A DNA stretch of 40,546 nt from assembly GCA_036844615.1 (NCBI GenBank), contig DAIUFK010000012.1:1-40546 (forward strand). The letters run 5' to 3'. Below are positions 8,045 through 15,515 of the stretch, in pieces. Source of the stretch: Palsa-872 sp036844615 (GTDB lineage Bacteria; Chloroflexota; Dormibacteria; Dormibacterales; Dormibacteraceae). A program made the translations under genes and the position numbers. The notes under the pieces were generated by a model. That model was not told the origin of the DNA and made no database searches. It was given only the letters and a program-made list of their open reading frames with translations. Numbering within the stretch: the first letter of the stretch is position 1; every line of letters begins with the position of its first letter.

Positions 8045-9163
8045 TCACTCCCCGTTCGGCGCATTGAGCCTCCTGTCGAGCGCTTCGATGCGAGCAGCGT
8101 AGGCCGTCGCGGTTTCGGGAGCGATTGCCTCGCGGAGACCCGTCGCCGCGGCCTCCAGCATCAGCCGCAGCTCCTCGGTGAGGACGCGGGCCGCCCTTAG
8201 CACGGGCACCAAAGCGGCGGCCCTCTCAGCGCCGGCGAGAAGCTCGTCCTGATCGATGCCAAGCGTGGCGATCTGCTCTGCCTCCTTCCGCAGCCGCCCT
8301 GCCAGCGCACTGTGCTCGTCCCCGCCCCGCTCACCGCATCTCACCGCCCCCGCCTGCGCGGCTGTCGCAGCGAGGCGGGCCTCGAGCAGCCTGCCCGACG
8401 CGGCGCGATTCGCGACTGCCGCGGGGCACAGCCCAATCAGGTGCTCGGAGCCAACCTGTACGCCACGCCTCTCCAGCTCGGCAACCACCGCCGCCGGCGT
8501 GGTCTCCTCGAGCCGGAAGAGGTTCATTGAGAGCTGAACCCGCCCGCCTGGCAGGGCGAACACGAGCGCCTGCACCCCGCGCATGCCTCCGGCCGATTCC
8601 CTCAATGAACGCGCGAAAGCGCGGGCAGCGGCGGCATCCACGCCGGCCAGGATCACGTTGAAGGCGACGAGCTTTTCGCGCGCCCCCACGCAGACCGCCC
8701 CTGCGCTGGGGTGGAGGGCCGGGCCGCCCAGGTTGAGCCTGCCGCGCCCGGCCCTGATGTCGGCAAGACTCTGGCCCTCGCCATAGAAGTAGACGGGCAC
8801 GCGAAAGTCCTCCCAGATCCGCTCGCCAAGCTGATGCGCGAGCTCACGGCAGCCGGCGAGCGACGTCGCACGGAGAGGCACGATGGGGAGGACGTCGGCC
8901 GCGCCGACGCGTGGGTGCACGCCGCGGTGCTGCCTGACGTCGATCCGCTCGACCGCGGCGCCCACCGAGGCGACGAGGGCTTCGACCAGGTTCGAGCCCA
9001 GCCCGGCGAGCGAGATCACCGCGCGGTTGTGGTCAGGGTCGGCGTCGACGTCGAGAACATGCGCCTGCCGAGCCCTGGCGGCGTCTGCGATGACGGCGAC
9101 GATCGAATCATCCCCGCCCTCAGAGAAGTTGGGGACTGACTCGAAAAGGCTTTCGCTCTTCAC
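8045..9163 (-). CDS. ftcD: Glutamate formimidoyltransferase
   Basis: Predicted to transfer the formimino group from N-formimino-glutamate to tetrahydrofolate, a one-carbon salvage step in histidine breakdown. The N-terminus ESVPNFSEGGD and the GVHPRVGAADVLPIVPL block containing the catalytic histidine are diagnostic, as is the LNLGGPALHPSAGAVCVG region. The transferase proper is about 300 residues; this protein has 372, with a helical, alanine-rich tail of about 70-90 residues that is too short to be a full cyclodeaminase domain. No other hut genes are visible nearby. GTG start, 9 bases after a minus-strand TACGCT box shared with the divergent deacetylase gene. Confidence 0.85.
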   Translation of the reverse strand: MKSESLFESVPNFSEGGDDSIVAVIADAARARQAHVLDVDADPDHNRAVISLAGLGSNLVEALVASVGAAVERIDVRQHRGVHPRVGAADVLPIVPLRATSLAGCRELAHQLGERIWEDFRVPVYFYGEGQSLADIRAGRGRLNLGGPALHPSAGAVCVGAREKLVAFNVILAGVDAAAARAFARSLRESAGGMRGVQALVFALPGGRVQLSMNLFRLEETTPAAVVAELERRGVQVGSEHLIGLCPAAVANRAASGRLLEARLAATAAQAGAVRCGERGGDEHSALAGRLRKEAEQIATLGIDQDELLAGAERAAALVPVLRAARVLTEELRLMLEAAATGLREAIAPETATAYAARIEALDRRLNAPNGE

Positions 9164-9171
9164 TCGGCTGC

Positions 9172-9178
9172 TAGCGTA
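9172..9178. promoter_or_regulatory. Symmetric bidirectional -10 element (TAGCGTA / TACGCTA)
   Basis: Read on the plus strand TAGCGT (9172-9177) ends 8 bases before GTG 9186 of the deacetylase gene. Read on the minus strand TACGCT (9178-9173) ends 9 bases before GTG 9163 of ftcD. One near-palindromic box could thus drive two divergent leaderless transcripts; the 22-bp gap between start codons leaves no room for separate promoters. Confidence 0.5.
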
Positions 9179-9185
9179 AGTGGCA

Positions 9186-10295
9186 GTGCCTGGGCCGGTT
9201 GCTCTCGTCTATGGCGACGAGCTGATGAAACACCACCTCTCGGATCAGCACCCGCTGCAGCCGATCCGCGTGAAGCTGACCATGGACCTGATCCGGTCCA
9301 CGGGCCTCATCGAGCACTGCCACCTCCTGCCGCCCCGCCGCGCCACCGACAAAGAGCTCGAGCTCGTCCACTCGGCGGACTACATCGACCTTGTGCGCAA
9401 GCTCAGCGATCCGGCGCAGCGATCGGGGACGTCGCGGCAGCGCATCGAGGCTGCAGGATTCGGTTCGGCCGACAACCCGATCTCCTCGGAGCTGCACGAG
9501 GGCGCGTCGCTCGTCGCGGGCGCCAGCCTTGTCGCCGCGGAGGCGATTGAGAGCGGCGCCGCCCTGCATGCCTTCAGCCCAGCCGGCGGGCTGCATCACG
9601 CGCATCGCTCTCGCGCATCTGGCTTTTGCACGTACGACGACCCGGCGATTGCATGCATGTGGCTCAAGGATCGCGGGCATCGAGTCGCGTACGTAGACGT
9701 TGACGTTCATCACGGTGACGGGGTGGAGGGCATCTTCTACGACGACCCGGACGTGCTCACGATCAGCCTCCACGAGAGCGGCAGGTACCTGTTTCCTGGC
9801 ACTGGGTTTCCGCAGGACAGCGGTGTTGGACCAGGGCTCGGGGCTGCCGTCAACCTGCCTTTCCTGCCCTACACGTGGGACGAACCGTGGCTCGAGGCTT
9901 TCGACAAGGTGGTGCCTCCGCTGCTTCGTCGATTCAAGCCGACGGTGCTCGTCACCCAGGATGGGTGCGACACCCATTACCTCGACCCGCTCGCCCATCT
10001 CGCGGCGACCACTCGCATCTGGCCGCATGTAGGCCGCGTTTTCCATGAGCTGGCTCACGAGCTTTGCGGCGGCCGCTGGCTCGCTCTGGGTGGAGGCGGT
10101 TATGCGGTCCACGAGGTGGTGCCACGGGCCTGGACCCTCTTCTTCGCGGAGATGGTCGAACGCCCCGATCTCGCGGCGGACATCAACGATCCCTCCAGCG
10201 TTGTGCCAGAGCAGGAGGCTCAGGAGCGCGTCTGGGCTGCGCTACGGAAAGACCTGCGCAGCCTGAGCGAGGTGCACGGTATGGACTTAGGCTAG
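9186..10295 (+). CDS. Histone deacetylase superfamily protein, AcuC-like
   Basis: A zinc-dependent amidohydrolase of the arginase/deacetylase fold; bacterial AcuC removes acetyl groups from acetyl-CoA synthetase lysines, and relatives act on acetylpolyamines. Seen motifs: HPLQPIRV at the N-terminus, SGFCTYDDPAIA, the zinc and charge-relay segment DVDVHHGDGVEGIFY, SLHESGRYLFPGTG, and the GCDTHYLDPLAHL and LALGGGGY segments. Length (369 residues) fits AcuC. I choose GTG 9186 over GTG 9180 because it sits 8 bases from the TAGCGT box. No acuA or acsA is adjacent, so the partner is unknown. Its stop codon shares CTAG with the convergent gene. Confidence 0.88.
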   Translation: MPGPVALVYGDELMKHHLSDQHPLQPIRVKLTMDLIRSTGLIEHCHLLPPRRATDKELELVHSADYIDLVRKLSDPAQRSGTSRQRIEAAGFGSADNPISSELHEGASLVAGASLVAAEAIESGAALHAFSPAGGLHHAHRSRASGFCTYDDPAIACMWLKDRGHRVAYVDVDVHHGDGVEGIFYDDPDVLTISLHESGRYLFPGTGFPQDSGVGPGLGAAVNLPFLPYTWDEPWLEAFDKVVPPLLRRFKPTVLVTQDGCDTHYLDPLAHLAATTRIWPHVGRVFHELAHELCGGRWLALGGGGYAVHEVVPRAWTLFFAEMVERPDLAADINDPSSVVPEQEAQERVWAALRKDLRSLSEVHGMDLG

Positions 10296-10600
10296 CCCCG
10301 CGCGGAACGAAGAATCGCCATCACCACGAACTGCAGGGGCAGTGCGGTGCCGAAGACGGCGCCGACGGCGGGAAAGATCCACGCGATCCCAGGACCATGA
10401 CGTGAGCCGAACGCAGCAAGGTAGAGGGCGCAGGCGCCAAGCACCACTACCTGCCAAATTATCGCGACCTTGATCCAGCGCTTGAGGGCCGCCCGAATCT
10501 GTTCGAGGTCATGCGCCCGCAGCGGTTCGCGGAGCAGGCGGTAGTAGATAGCGAGCTGAATGACACAGGCCGCCGCGAACGCGACGAGGCCAAGGCCCAC
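10292..10600 (-). CDS. Small membrane protein of unknown function
   Basis: The 102-residue product has three hydrophobic segments: about residues 2-20 (LGLVAFAAACVIQLAIYY), 44-66 (VAIIWQVVVLGACALYLAAF) and 72-98 (IAWIFPAVGAVFGTALPLQF), separated by a basic-acidic amphipathic stretch (LREPLRAHDLEQIRAALKRW). I do not recognise a family. GTG start 25 bp downstream of the rpmB stop on the same strand, so it may be read through from rpmB. Its TAG stop and the TAG stop of the convergent deacetylase gene are both made from one CTAG palindrome. Confidence 0.65.
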   Translation of the reverse strand: MGLGLVAFAAACVIQLAIYYRLLREPLRAHDLEQIRAALKRWIKVAIIWQVVVLGACALYLAAFGSRHGPGIAWIFPAVGAVFGTALPLQFVVMAILRSARG

Positions 10601-10625
10601 GAACGTGCTTTCGGTCAGCGGTCTC

Positions 10626-10805
10626 CTACGCGGAGTAGGTGCGGAGGCAGCGCGTGCAGACCCGCGCTCGAATCGAGCGGCCGGACACTGTCACGCGGCC
10701 CATCTGCAGGTTGGGCATGAACCTCCGGTTGACCCGGTTCTTGGCGTGACTGACGTGGTGTCCGTACTGCGGCTCTTTGCCGCATATCGCGCAACGCTTG
10801 GCCAT
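10626..10805 (-). CDS. rpmB: 50S ribosomal protein L28 (bL28)
   Basis: A 59-residue ribosomal protein starting MAKRCAICGKEPQYGHHVSHAKNRVNRRF, with two CxxC pairs (residues 5-8 and near the C-terminus, CTRC) making it the zinc-binding form of bL28. The open frame extends further upstream but the ATG at 10805 gives the canonical N-terminus and has a Shine-Dalgarno sequence (GGAAGG) just before it. Divergent from asp23, the arrangement found in many Firmicutes-type genomes. Confidence 0.95.
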   Translation of the reverse strand: MAKRCAICGKEPQYGHHVSHAKNRVNRRFMPNLQMGRVTVSGRSIRARVCTRCLRTYSA

Positions 10806-10817
10806 GAGGCACCTTCC

Positions 10818-10841
10818 GATTGGGATTGCGATTGGGATTGA
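10818..10841. repeat. Two 12-bp direct repeats in the rpmB leader
   Basis: GATTGGGATTGC is followed directly by GATTGGGATTGA. The pair lies upstream of the rpmB Shine-Dalgarno sequence in its 5' untranslated region. It may be a small slippage duplication or a regulatory site. Confidence 0.5.
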
Positions 10842-10891
10842 CCGATGAGGACCAGCCGGCCAGACGATTCCCGGCGAGGCGACTCGAATTG

Positions 10892-10897
10892 TACCAT
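10892..10897 (+). promoter_or_regulatory. Candidate -10 element (TACCAT) for asp23
   Basis: TACCAT ends 9 bases before ATG 10907; no Shine-Dalgarno sequence lies between. Likely promoter of the asp23-fakA-fakB unit. A tidy -35 box is not apparent. Confidence 0.45.
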
Positions 10898-10906
10898 GGG
10901 CTCTCC

Positions 10907-11284
10907 ATGGCCTCGAAGACTCCAACGGCGCTCGGCCAATCGCGGCAATGGGGCCGCGTCGAGGTGTTTCCCTCGGCCGTCGCCGCCATCGCAGGCCATG
11001 CCGCCACCGGGTGTTACGGGATCGCCGGGATGGCCGCCCGGGGGTTGCGGGACGGCGTCGCCGAGCTGCTGCACAGGGGAAACGTTGACCGGGGCGTAGA
11101 GGTAGTCGAGGTCGAAGATGGCCTCGTCATCGACGTCTTCGTGATCGTGCAGTACGGCATCCGGATCTCGGAGGTCGCTCACAACCTGCAGGAGACGGTG
11201 ACGTTCGAGGTCGAACGCTCGGTCAACGTGCCCGTCGTGGAGGTCAATGTGAACGTGCAGGGCGTCAGGGAAGAACGGCACTAG
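10907..11284 (+). CDS. Asp23/Gls24 family envelope stress protein
   Basis: A 125-residue cytoplasmic protein of the Asp23/Gls24/YloU family: GRVEVFPSAVAAIAGHAATGCYGIAGM is the typical opening helix and GYxGIAG-type turn, followed by alternating acidic-hydrophobic strands (VEVVEVEDGLVIDVFVIV, YGIRISEVAHNLQETV, VNVPVVEVNVNVQGV). The start is set to ATG 10907, where similarity begins and a -10 box lies upstream; the open frame runs on to 10820. It sits 3 bp before fakA, as YloU before YloV in Bacillus, supporting the call. Confidence 0.92.
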   Translation: MASKTPTALGQSRQWGRVEVFPSAVAAIAGHAATGCYGIAGMAARGLRDGVAELLHRGNVDRGVEVVEVEDGLVIDVFVIVQYGIRISEVAHNLQETVTFEVERSVNVPVVEVNVNVQGVREERH

Positions 11285-11287
11285 GCG

Positions 11288-12913
11288 ATGGCTCCGAATA
11301 GGCCCACCGTGGTGGACGGACCACTTTTCAAGCAGGCTCTCCTGGGCAGCCTGAGCTGGCTCTCCGCCAACCACGAGGAGGCCAACCGCCTCAACGTGTT
11401 CCCCGTCCCTGATGGCGACACCGGCACGAACATGCTTCTCACGCTCCAGTCCGCGGTCGAAGACATCAAGGATTCAAGCGCTGCCGAGGTGAGCAAGATC
11501 GCCAAGCTCGCGTCGCACGGCAGCCTGATGGGTGCGCGCGGCAACTCCGGTGTGATCCTGTCCCAGATCTTCAGAGGCTTCGCGCGCGCGGTCGAGGGCA
11601 AGAGCGCACTGACGCCGAGGGAGCTCGCTGCCGCCTTCGAGGAAGCGGCGAATGCAGCCTACCGCGCTGTCAACAAGCCGACGGAGGGCACCATCCTGAC
11701 GGTAGCGCGCGAAGCCGGCCGCGCCGCGACGGCCGCCGCCGCCAGCCCTGAGGCGTCGGTTGCGGACGTCATCGCCGCTGCCGCGTCCGGCGCGCGTGAC
11801 GCTGTCCTCAAGACGCCGAGCCAGCTGCAGATCCTGCGAGAGGCAGGCGTCGTCGACGCGGGTGGGTTCGGCCTGCAGGTGATCCTCGAGGGGATGCTGA
11901 AGACGGTCGAGGAGTCGGCATTCGCGGTGTCTGCGCAGCCCGCGACAAAAGCGCCTGCATCCCAGGTGGCCCTCGACCTGCCCGAAGGCGGGTGGGGATA
12001 CTGCACGGAGTTCTTGATCGAGGGAAGCGGGCTCGATACCGAGGTGATCCGCGACCAGATCGAGGCGCTTGGCAACTCGGTCCTGGTGGTGGGCGAGCCC
12101 GAGCTGGTGAAGGTGCACGTCCACACCGACGACCCGACGCGCGTGATCACGCTGGCGGGCGGCTACGGCAAGGTGTTGCGGCTCAACGTCGGCGACATGT
12201 CGACCCAGCACAAACGGATTCTCGAGAGCGAGGCGGCAGCCAAACCTCCCCGCGCCAACGGATTGGGACTTGTCGCTGTCGTCGCCGGCAGCGGCCTCGT
12301 TGAGATCTTCCGGGGCCTCGGGGTGGACGTGATAGTCGAGGGCGGCCAGACAATGAATCCGAGCACCCAGGACATGCTCTTGGCGATCGAGTCGGTGCCG
12401 TATCAGGAGGTAATCCTTCTCCCCAACAACCGGAACGTGGTCCTCGCCGCCAAGCAGGTGGTCGGCCTCACCAAGAAGAAGGTGCATATCCTCGAGACGC
12501 GAAGTGTGCCCGAGGGGGTGGCGGCCGTCGTGGCCTTCCGCCCTGAACGGTCCGGCGACGAGAACGTCGCCGCGATGAAGGCCGAGGCCCAGCGCGTGCA
12601 GACCATCGAGGTCACCCATGCGGTGCGCGACACCCGCTCCAACGGTCTGAGGGTCAAGAAGGGCGACATCATCGGGCTGATCAACGAAAAGCTCGAGTTC
12701 GCGGGTAGCGATTACGCCGACGTGGTGAACAAGGCGCTTGGCAAGCTGGGCCCAGACGCTTATGAGCTTGTGACCGTCTACCGCGGCGAGGGCGCGAGCG
12801 CAGATGAGCTGGCGAGCCTGCAGTCAGCGATCCAGTCCAGCTACCCGGGCCTGGAGGTCGAGGTCCAGGAGGGCGGCCAGCAGCACTACCCGTTCATCCT
12901 GTCGGTCGAGTGA
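11288..12913 (+). CDS. fakA: Fatty acid kinase catalytic subunit FakA (DhaL-domain, YloV-like)
   Basis: FakA phosphorylates fatty acids held by FakB, feeding exogenous acyl chains to phospholipid synthesis. The N-terminal DhaL ATP-binding domain (to about residue 200) has NVFPVPDGDTGTNMLLT with metal-binding aspartates, GARGNSGVILSQIFRGFA, and the AGVVDAGGFGL segment. A middle domain follows from YCTEFLIEGSG, and a C-terminal DegV-like regulatory region includes LLPNNRNVVLAAKQV. Length of 541 residues is typical. The last bases overlap the fakB start, indicating coupled translation and matching the functional pairing. Confidence 0.94.
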   Translation: MAPNRPTVVDGPLFKQALLGSLSWLSANHEEANRLNVFPVPDGDTGTNMLLTLQSAVEDIKDSSAAEVSKIAKLASHGSLMGARGNSGVILSQIFRGFARAVEGKSALTPRELAAAFEEAANAAYRAVNKPTEGTILTVAREAGRAATAAAASPEASVADVIAAAASGARDAVLKTPSQLQILREAGVVDAGGFGLQVILEGMLKTVEESAFAVSAQPATKAPASQVALDLPEGGWGYCTEFLIEGSGLDTEVIRDQIEALGNSVLVVGEPELVKVHVHTDDPTRVITLAGGYGKVLRLNVGDMSTQHKRILESEAAAKPPRANGLGLVAVVAGSGLVEIFRGLGVDVIVEGGQTMNPSTQDMLLAIESVPYQEVILLPNNRNVVLAAKQVVGLTKKKVHILETRSVPEGVAAVVAFRPERSGDENVAAMKAEAQRVQTIEVTHAVRDTRSNGLRVKKGDIIGLINEKLEFAGSDYADVVNKALGKLGPDAYELVTVYRGEGASADELASLQSAIQSSYPGLEVEVQEGGQQHYPFILSVE

Positions 12914-13749
12914 CGACACTGAAGCGAACCTTCGCAGTGGTCACGGACTCCACTGCCGACTTACCCAAAGAGTGGCGCGACCAGTACAGCATCGAGGTCG
13001 TCCCCCTGAAGGTCCTCTTCGGGACTGAGACCTTTCGCGATGGCGTGGACATCGACAACGAGGAATTCTTCCGCAGGCTGTCCACCGCGACCAAGCTGCC
13101 GACCACTTCAGCCCCTTCGCCGGGAGAGTTCGCTGAGGTTTACGAGCGATTGGCGAAGGATCACGATGGCTGCATCTCGATCCACATAGGTGCGCAGCTG
13201 TCTGCGACAGCGGAGGCGGCGCGGGTCGGCGCTCAATCGGTCGAGGGTTTCAATGTGAATGTGATCGACAGCAAGTCTGTGACCATGCCGATGGCGTTTC
13301 TTTGCCGAATTGCCGCCCAGTGCGCGAGTCTCGAGGAGGCGACAGCTGCGGTGACAGAGCGAGCGCCGAAGTGCCGGGTCCTCGCGCTCCTCGACACCCT
13401 TCGCTATCTCGAGATGGGGGGGAGGTTGAATCGGGCACAGGCGATGATCGGCACGATGCTCGACCTCAAACCGTTGCTTCTAGTTGCGGAGGGCGAGATG
13501 CCGAAGCCAGTGGACCGCGTCCGCACCAGGTCTCGCGCGATACCCAGGATGATCGAGCATTTTCGCGGCGATATGCCTGTCGAGCATGTTGCGGTCGTCC
13601 ACGCGCAAGCCGCTGACGAAGCCGAGCAGATTGCCGCCGGCCTGCGCAAGGAGCTGCCCGACCACGAGATTCCAATCGGCCAGATCGGGTCGGTCCTGGG
13701 CACCCACACCGGACCGAAGGCGCTGGGCCTCGTCTACATCAAGAAATAG
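12910..13749 (+). CDS. DegV family fatty-acid-binding protein FakB
   Basis: FakB binds a fatty acid and presents its carboxylate to FakA. The 279-residue protein has the DegV opening (FAVVTDSTADLPKEW), VPLKVLFGTETFRDG, the TSAPSPGEFAEVY loop whose TS contacts the acyl carboxylate in structures, VNVIDSKSVTMPMAF and LRYLEMGGRLNRAQAMIG. GTG at 12910 overlaps the fakA stop by 4 bp (GTGA). The C-terminal end overlaps the convergent DUF2236 gene by 11 bp. Acyl specificity cannot be inferred. Confidence 0.93.
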   Translation: MTTLKRTFAVVTDSTADLPKEWRDQYSIEVVPLKVLFGTETFRDGVDIDNEEFFRRLSTATKLPTTSAPSPGEFAEVYERLAKDHDGCISIHIGAQLSATAEAARVGAQSVEGFNVNVIDSKSVTMPMAFLCRIAAQCASLEEATAAVTERAPKCRVLALLDTLRYLEMGGRLNRAQAMIGTMLDLKPLLLVAEGEMPKPVDRVRTRSRAIPRMIEHFRGDMPVEHVAVVHAQAADEAEQIAAGLRKELPDHEIPIGQIGSVLGTHTGPKALGLVYIKK

Positions 13750-14518
13750 CGAGCTTCACGTTCCGCCCAGGTAGCGGCCACACACGCAGGACCGGCGGCG
13801 TCAGCGCGACGAGGCGAGGCAGCGTGCGCACCGCGAGCCTGTAGGCGCGCTGCTGGCCGGCTCCCCACGCAAGGCCGTATCGGCTGCGCAGGATGGGCGG
13901 CAGCAAGCCGGTGGTGACGACCTCGAAAGGAATCATCGCGGGGCCGGGTAGCAGGCGAGTCGGCGGCCGCAGGACCAGCTTCGCCAGCGCTCGGGCCCTG
14001 GCGTCAATGAGCAGCGGCCCGCTCTCCATCATGTCGTTGAGGTACGAATCGAAATCCCGCAACGTCGCAGGAAACCTGTCTCTTGGAATGCCCAGCAGCT
14101 CGCCAAGCAGCTTGAACTCCTGGTAGAAGTCCTCACGCTCGCGCGGCGGCAGTGGCTTGACGAAGGTCTCGTACGTGACGAGCGCCGTGTCCATCAAGGT
14201 GGCATGCACCCAGAGCAGCAGGTCGGGGTCTAGAGCGCGGTAATCGCGGCCTTTGACGCGTGAATGGACCTGATTGACTCCGCGAGCAGCCGCCAGCGCA
14301 GTCTCCCGATCGCCGAACACAATCGCCATCGTCATGAGGATCGTCCTGCGCAATCGGCGCAGCGGATGGGCGCGAAAGTCCGAATGCTCATCCACACCCG
14401 CCGCCACCTTGGGATGTGCCAGCTGCATGAGCAGCGCACGCCCGCCGCCGAGGAACAGCACGTTCTCGCGGTTGACCCGGCGTGTGATCGAATCGTCGCT
14501 GTAAAGGCCGGGCTTCAT
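13739..14518 (-). CDS. DUF2236 / oxygenase MpaB-family protein
   Basis: The 259-residue protein matches the DUF2236 pattern: ITRRVNRENVLFLGGGRALLMQLAHPKVAAGVDEHSDF near the N-terminus with the conserved HP...HS, then RRTILMTMAIVFGDRETA, VNQVHSRVKGRDYRALDPDLLLWVHATLMD with the conserved histidines, and a C-terminal half rich in prolines. Members include the fungal mycophenolic-acid oxygenase MpaB and latex-clearing-type haem proteins; the substrate here is unknown. ATG at 14518 overlaps the divergent membrane protein start, and TTTAAT six bases upstream is a candidate -10 box. Confidence 0.85.
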   Translation of the reverse strand: MKPGLYSDDSITRRVNRENVLFLGGGRALLMQLAHPKVAAGVDEHSDFRAHPLRRLRRTILMTMAIVFGDRETALAAARGVNQVHSRVKGRDYRALDPDLLLWVHATLMDTALVTYETFVKPLPPREREDFYQEFKLLGELLGIPRDRFPATLRDFDSYLNDMMESGPLLIDARARALAKLVLRPPTRLLPGPAMIPFEVVTTGLLPPILRSRYGLAWGAGQQRAYRLAVRTLPRLVALTPPVLRVWPLPGRNVKLAIS

Positions 14519-15287
14519 GACCCCATTAAACCCTTATAAGCTTTTTCAACACGTGTACTCGCAGGTTCTGACATTCGGCGCAGCATTCCTGGGGTCGGCT
14601 GTCGAGTCGGTCGAGGCCCTTACCATCGTGCTTGCGGTCGGTCTCACGAGAGGGTGGCGATCGCCGCTTTACGGCACAGTGGTGGCGCTGATAGCGCTTG
14701 CCGTCCTCGTACTGGTCTTCGGCCAGCTGATCGTGACCCGTGTCCCCGAGCTGACGCTCAAGCTGATCATCGGCACCCTGATAGTTCTCTTCGGCCTGCG
14801 CTGGCTGCACAAGGCAATCCTTCGGTCCGCCGGCGTCATCGCCATGCACGACGAGAACAAGTCTTACGAGGACACGATAAAAGAGCTCCACGGGAGCCCT
14901 CTTCGCCAGGACTGGGTCGCCTTCACCATCGCCTTGAAAGGCGTGTTCCTCGAGGGCATGGAGGTGGTCTTCATCGTCGTGGCGGTCGGCGGGACCAGCG
15001 GCAGCGGCGGCCTGCCCATCGCCGTCGCCGGAGGTTTGCTGGCGATGATCGTGATCGGCGTCACCGGCGTGATTGTTCGCAAGCCTCTCGCACGGGTGCC
15101 TGAGAACACGTTGAAGTACGCGGTCGGCGTCATCCTTGCGAGCATCGGCACGTTCTGGGCCGCCGAAGGCATGGGCGCCACGTGGCCGCTCGACCTGGTT
15201 TCGGTCGTCGGCATCGCCGCCATCTACTTCGGGGCGTCGCGCGTGGCGGTGATGATGATTCGCAGGCGAAGGCTGGTGATGGCGTGA
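14517..15287 (+). CDS. COG4280-like integral membrane protein, possible cation transporter
   Basis: A 256-residue protein with about seven hydrophobic segments arranged as an apparent internal duplication: the first half opens with FLGSAVESVEALTIVLAVGLTRGW and the second with ALKGVFLEGMEVVFIVVAVG. Each contains a glutamate pair ExxE within a helix, as in FTR1-type iron permeases and related metal transporters, so transport of a cation is a reasonable inference, not shown. A short polar loop (MHDENKSYEDTIKELHGSP) separates the halves. ATG 14517 overlaps the divergent DUF2236 ATG; GTG 14553, ten bases after TAAGCT, is an equally good start. Followed by an overlapping small membrane gene. Confidence 0.75.
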   Translation: MTPLNPYKLFQHVYSQVLTFGAAFLGSAVESVEALTIVLAVGLTRGWRSPLYGTVVALIALAVLVLVFGQLIVTRVPELTLKLIIGTLIVLFGLRWLHKAILRSAGVIAMHDENKSYEDTIKELHGSPLRQDWVAFTIALKGVFLEGMEVVFIVVAVGGTSGSGGLPIAVAGGLLAMIVIGVTGVIVRKPLARVPENTLKYAVGVILASIGTFWAAEGMGATWPLDLVSVVGIAAIYFGASRVAVMMIRRRRLVMA

Positions 15288-15499
15288 GGTTCATGCGCGC
15301 TGCCGCTGCCGAGGTGATCGGCCTCTTTGTCGGCGATTGGGCGCAGACCGCAGTCAGCATCGGGATCCTGGGGGTCGGCTGGTTCGTGCTCAGCCGCGTC
15401 CATGTCGGTGGGGTCGCGTTCGTGATCGCCATCGCGCTCGCCGCCCAGATCGTCTACGCGACGACGCTCGAGGCTCGCGAGCGTGCGCGCCGCGGCTAG
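15284..15499 (+). CDS. Small two-helix membrane protein coupled to the 14517 gene
   Basis: A 71-residue product with hydrophobic segments at about 19-35 (AVSIGILGVGWFVLSRV) and 38-55 (GGVAFVIAIALAAQIVYA), ending in a charged tail (LEARERARRG). GTG 15284 overlaps the stop of the preceding membrane protein (GTGA), so translation is coupled; ATG 15293 is an alternative. I do not recognise the family. The coupling suggests an accessory subunit for the COG4280-like protein. Confidence 0.7.
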   Translation: MRFMRAAAAEVIGLFVGDWAQTAVSIGILGVGWFVLSRVHVGGVAFVIAIALAAQIVYATTLEARERARRG

Positions 15500-15515
15500 C
15501 CGATCCGGGTCTTAG

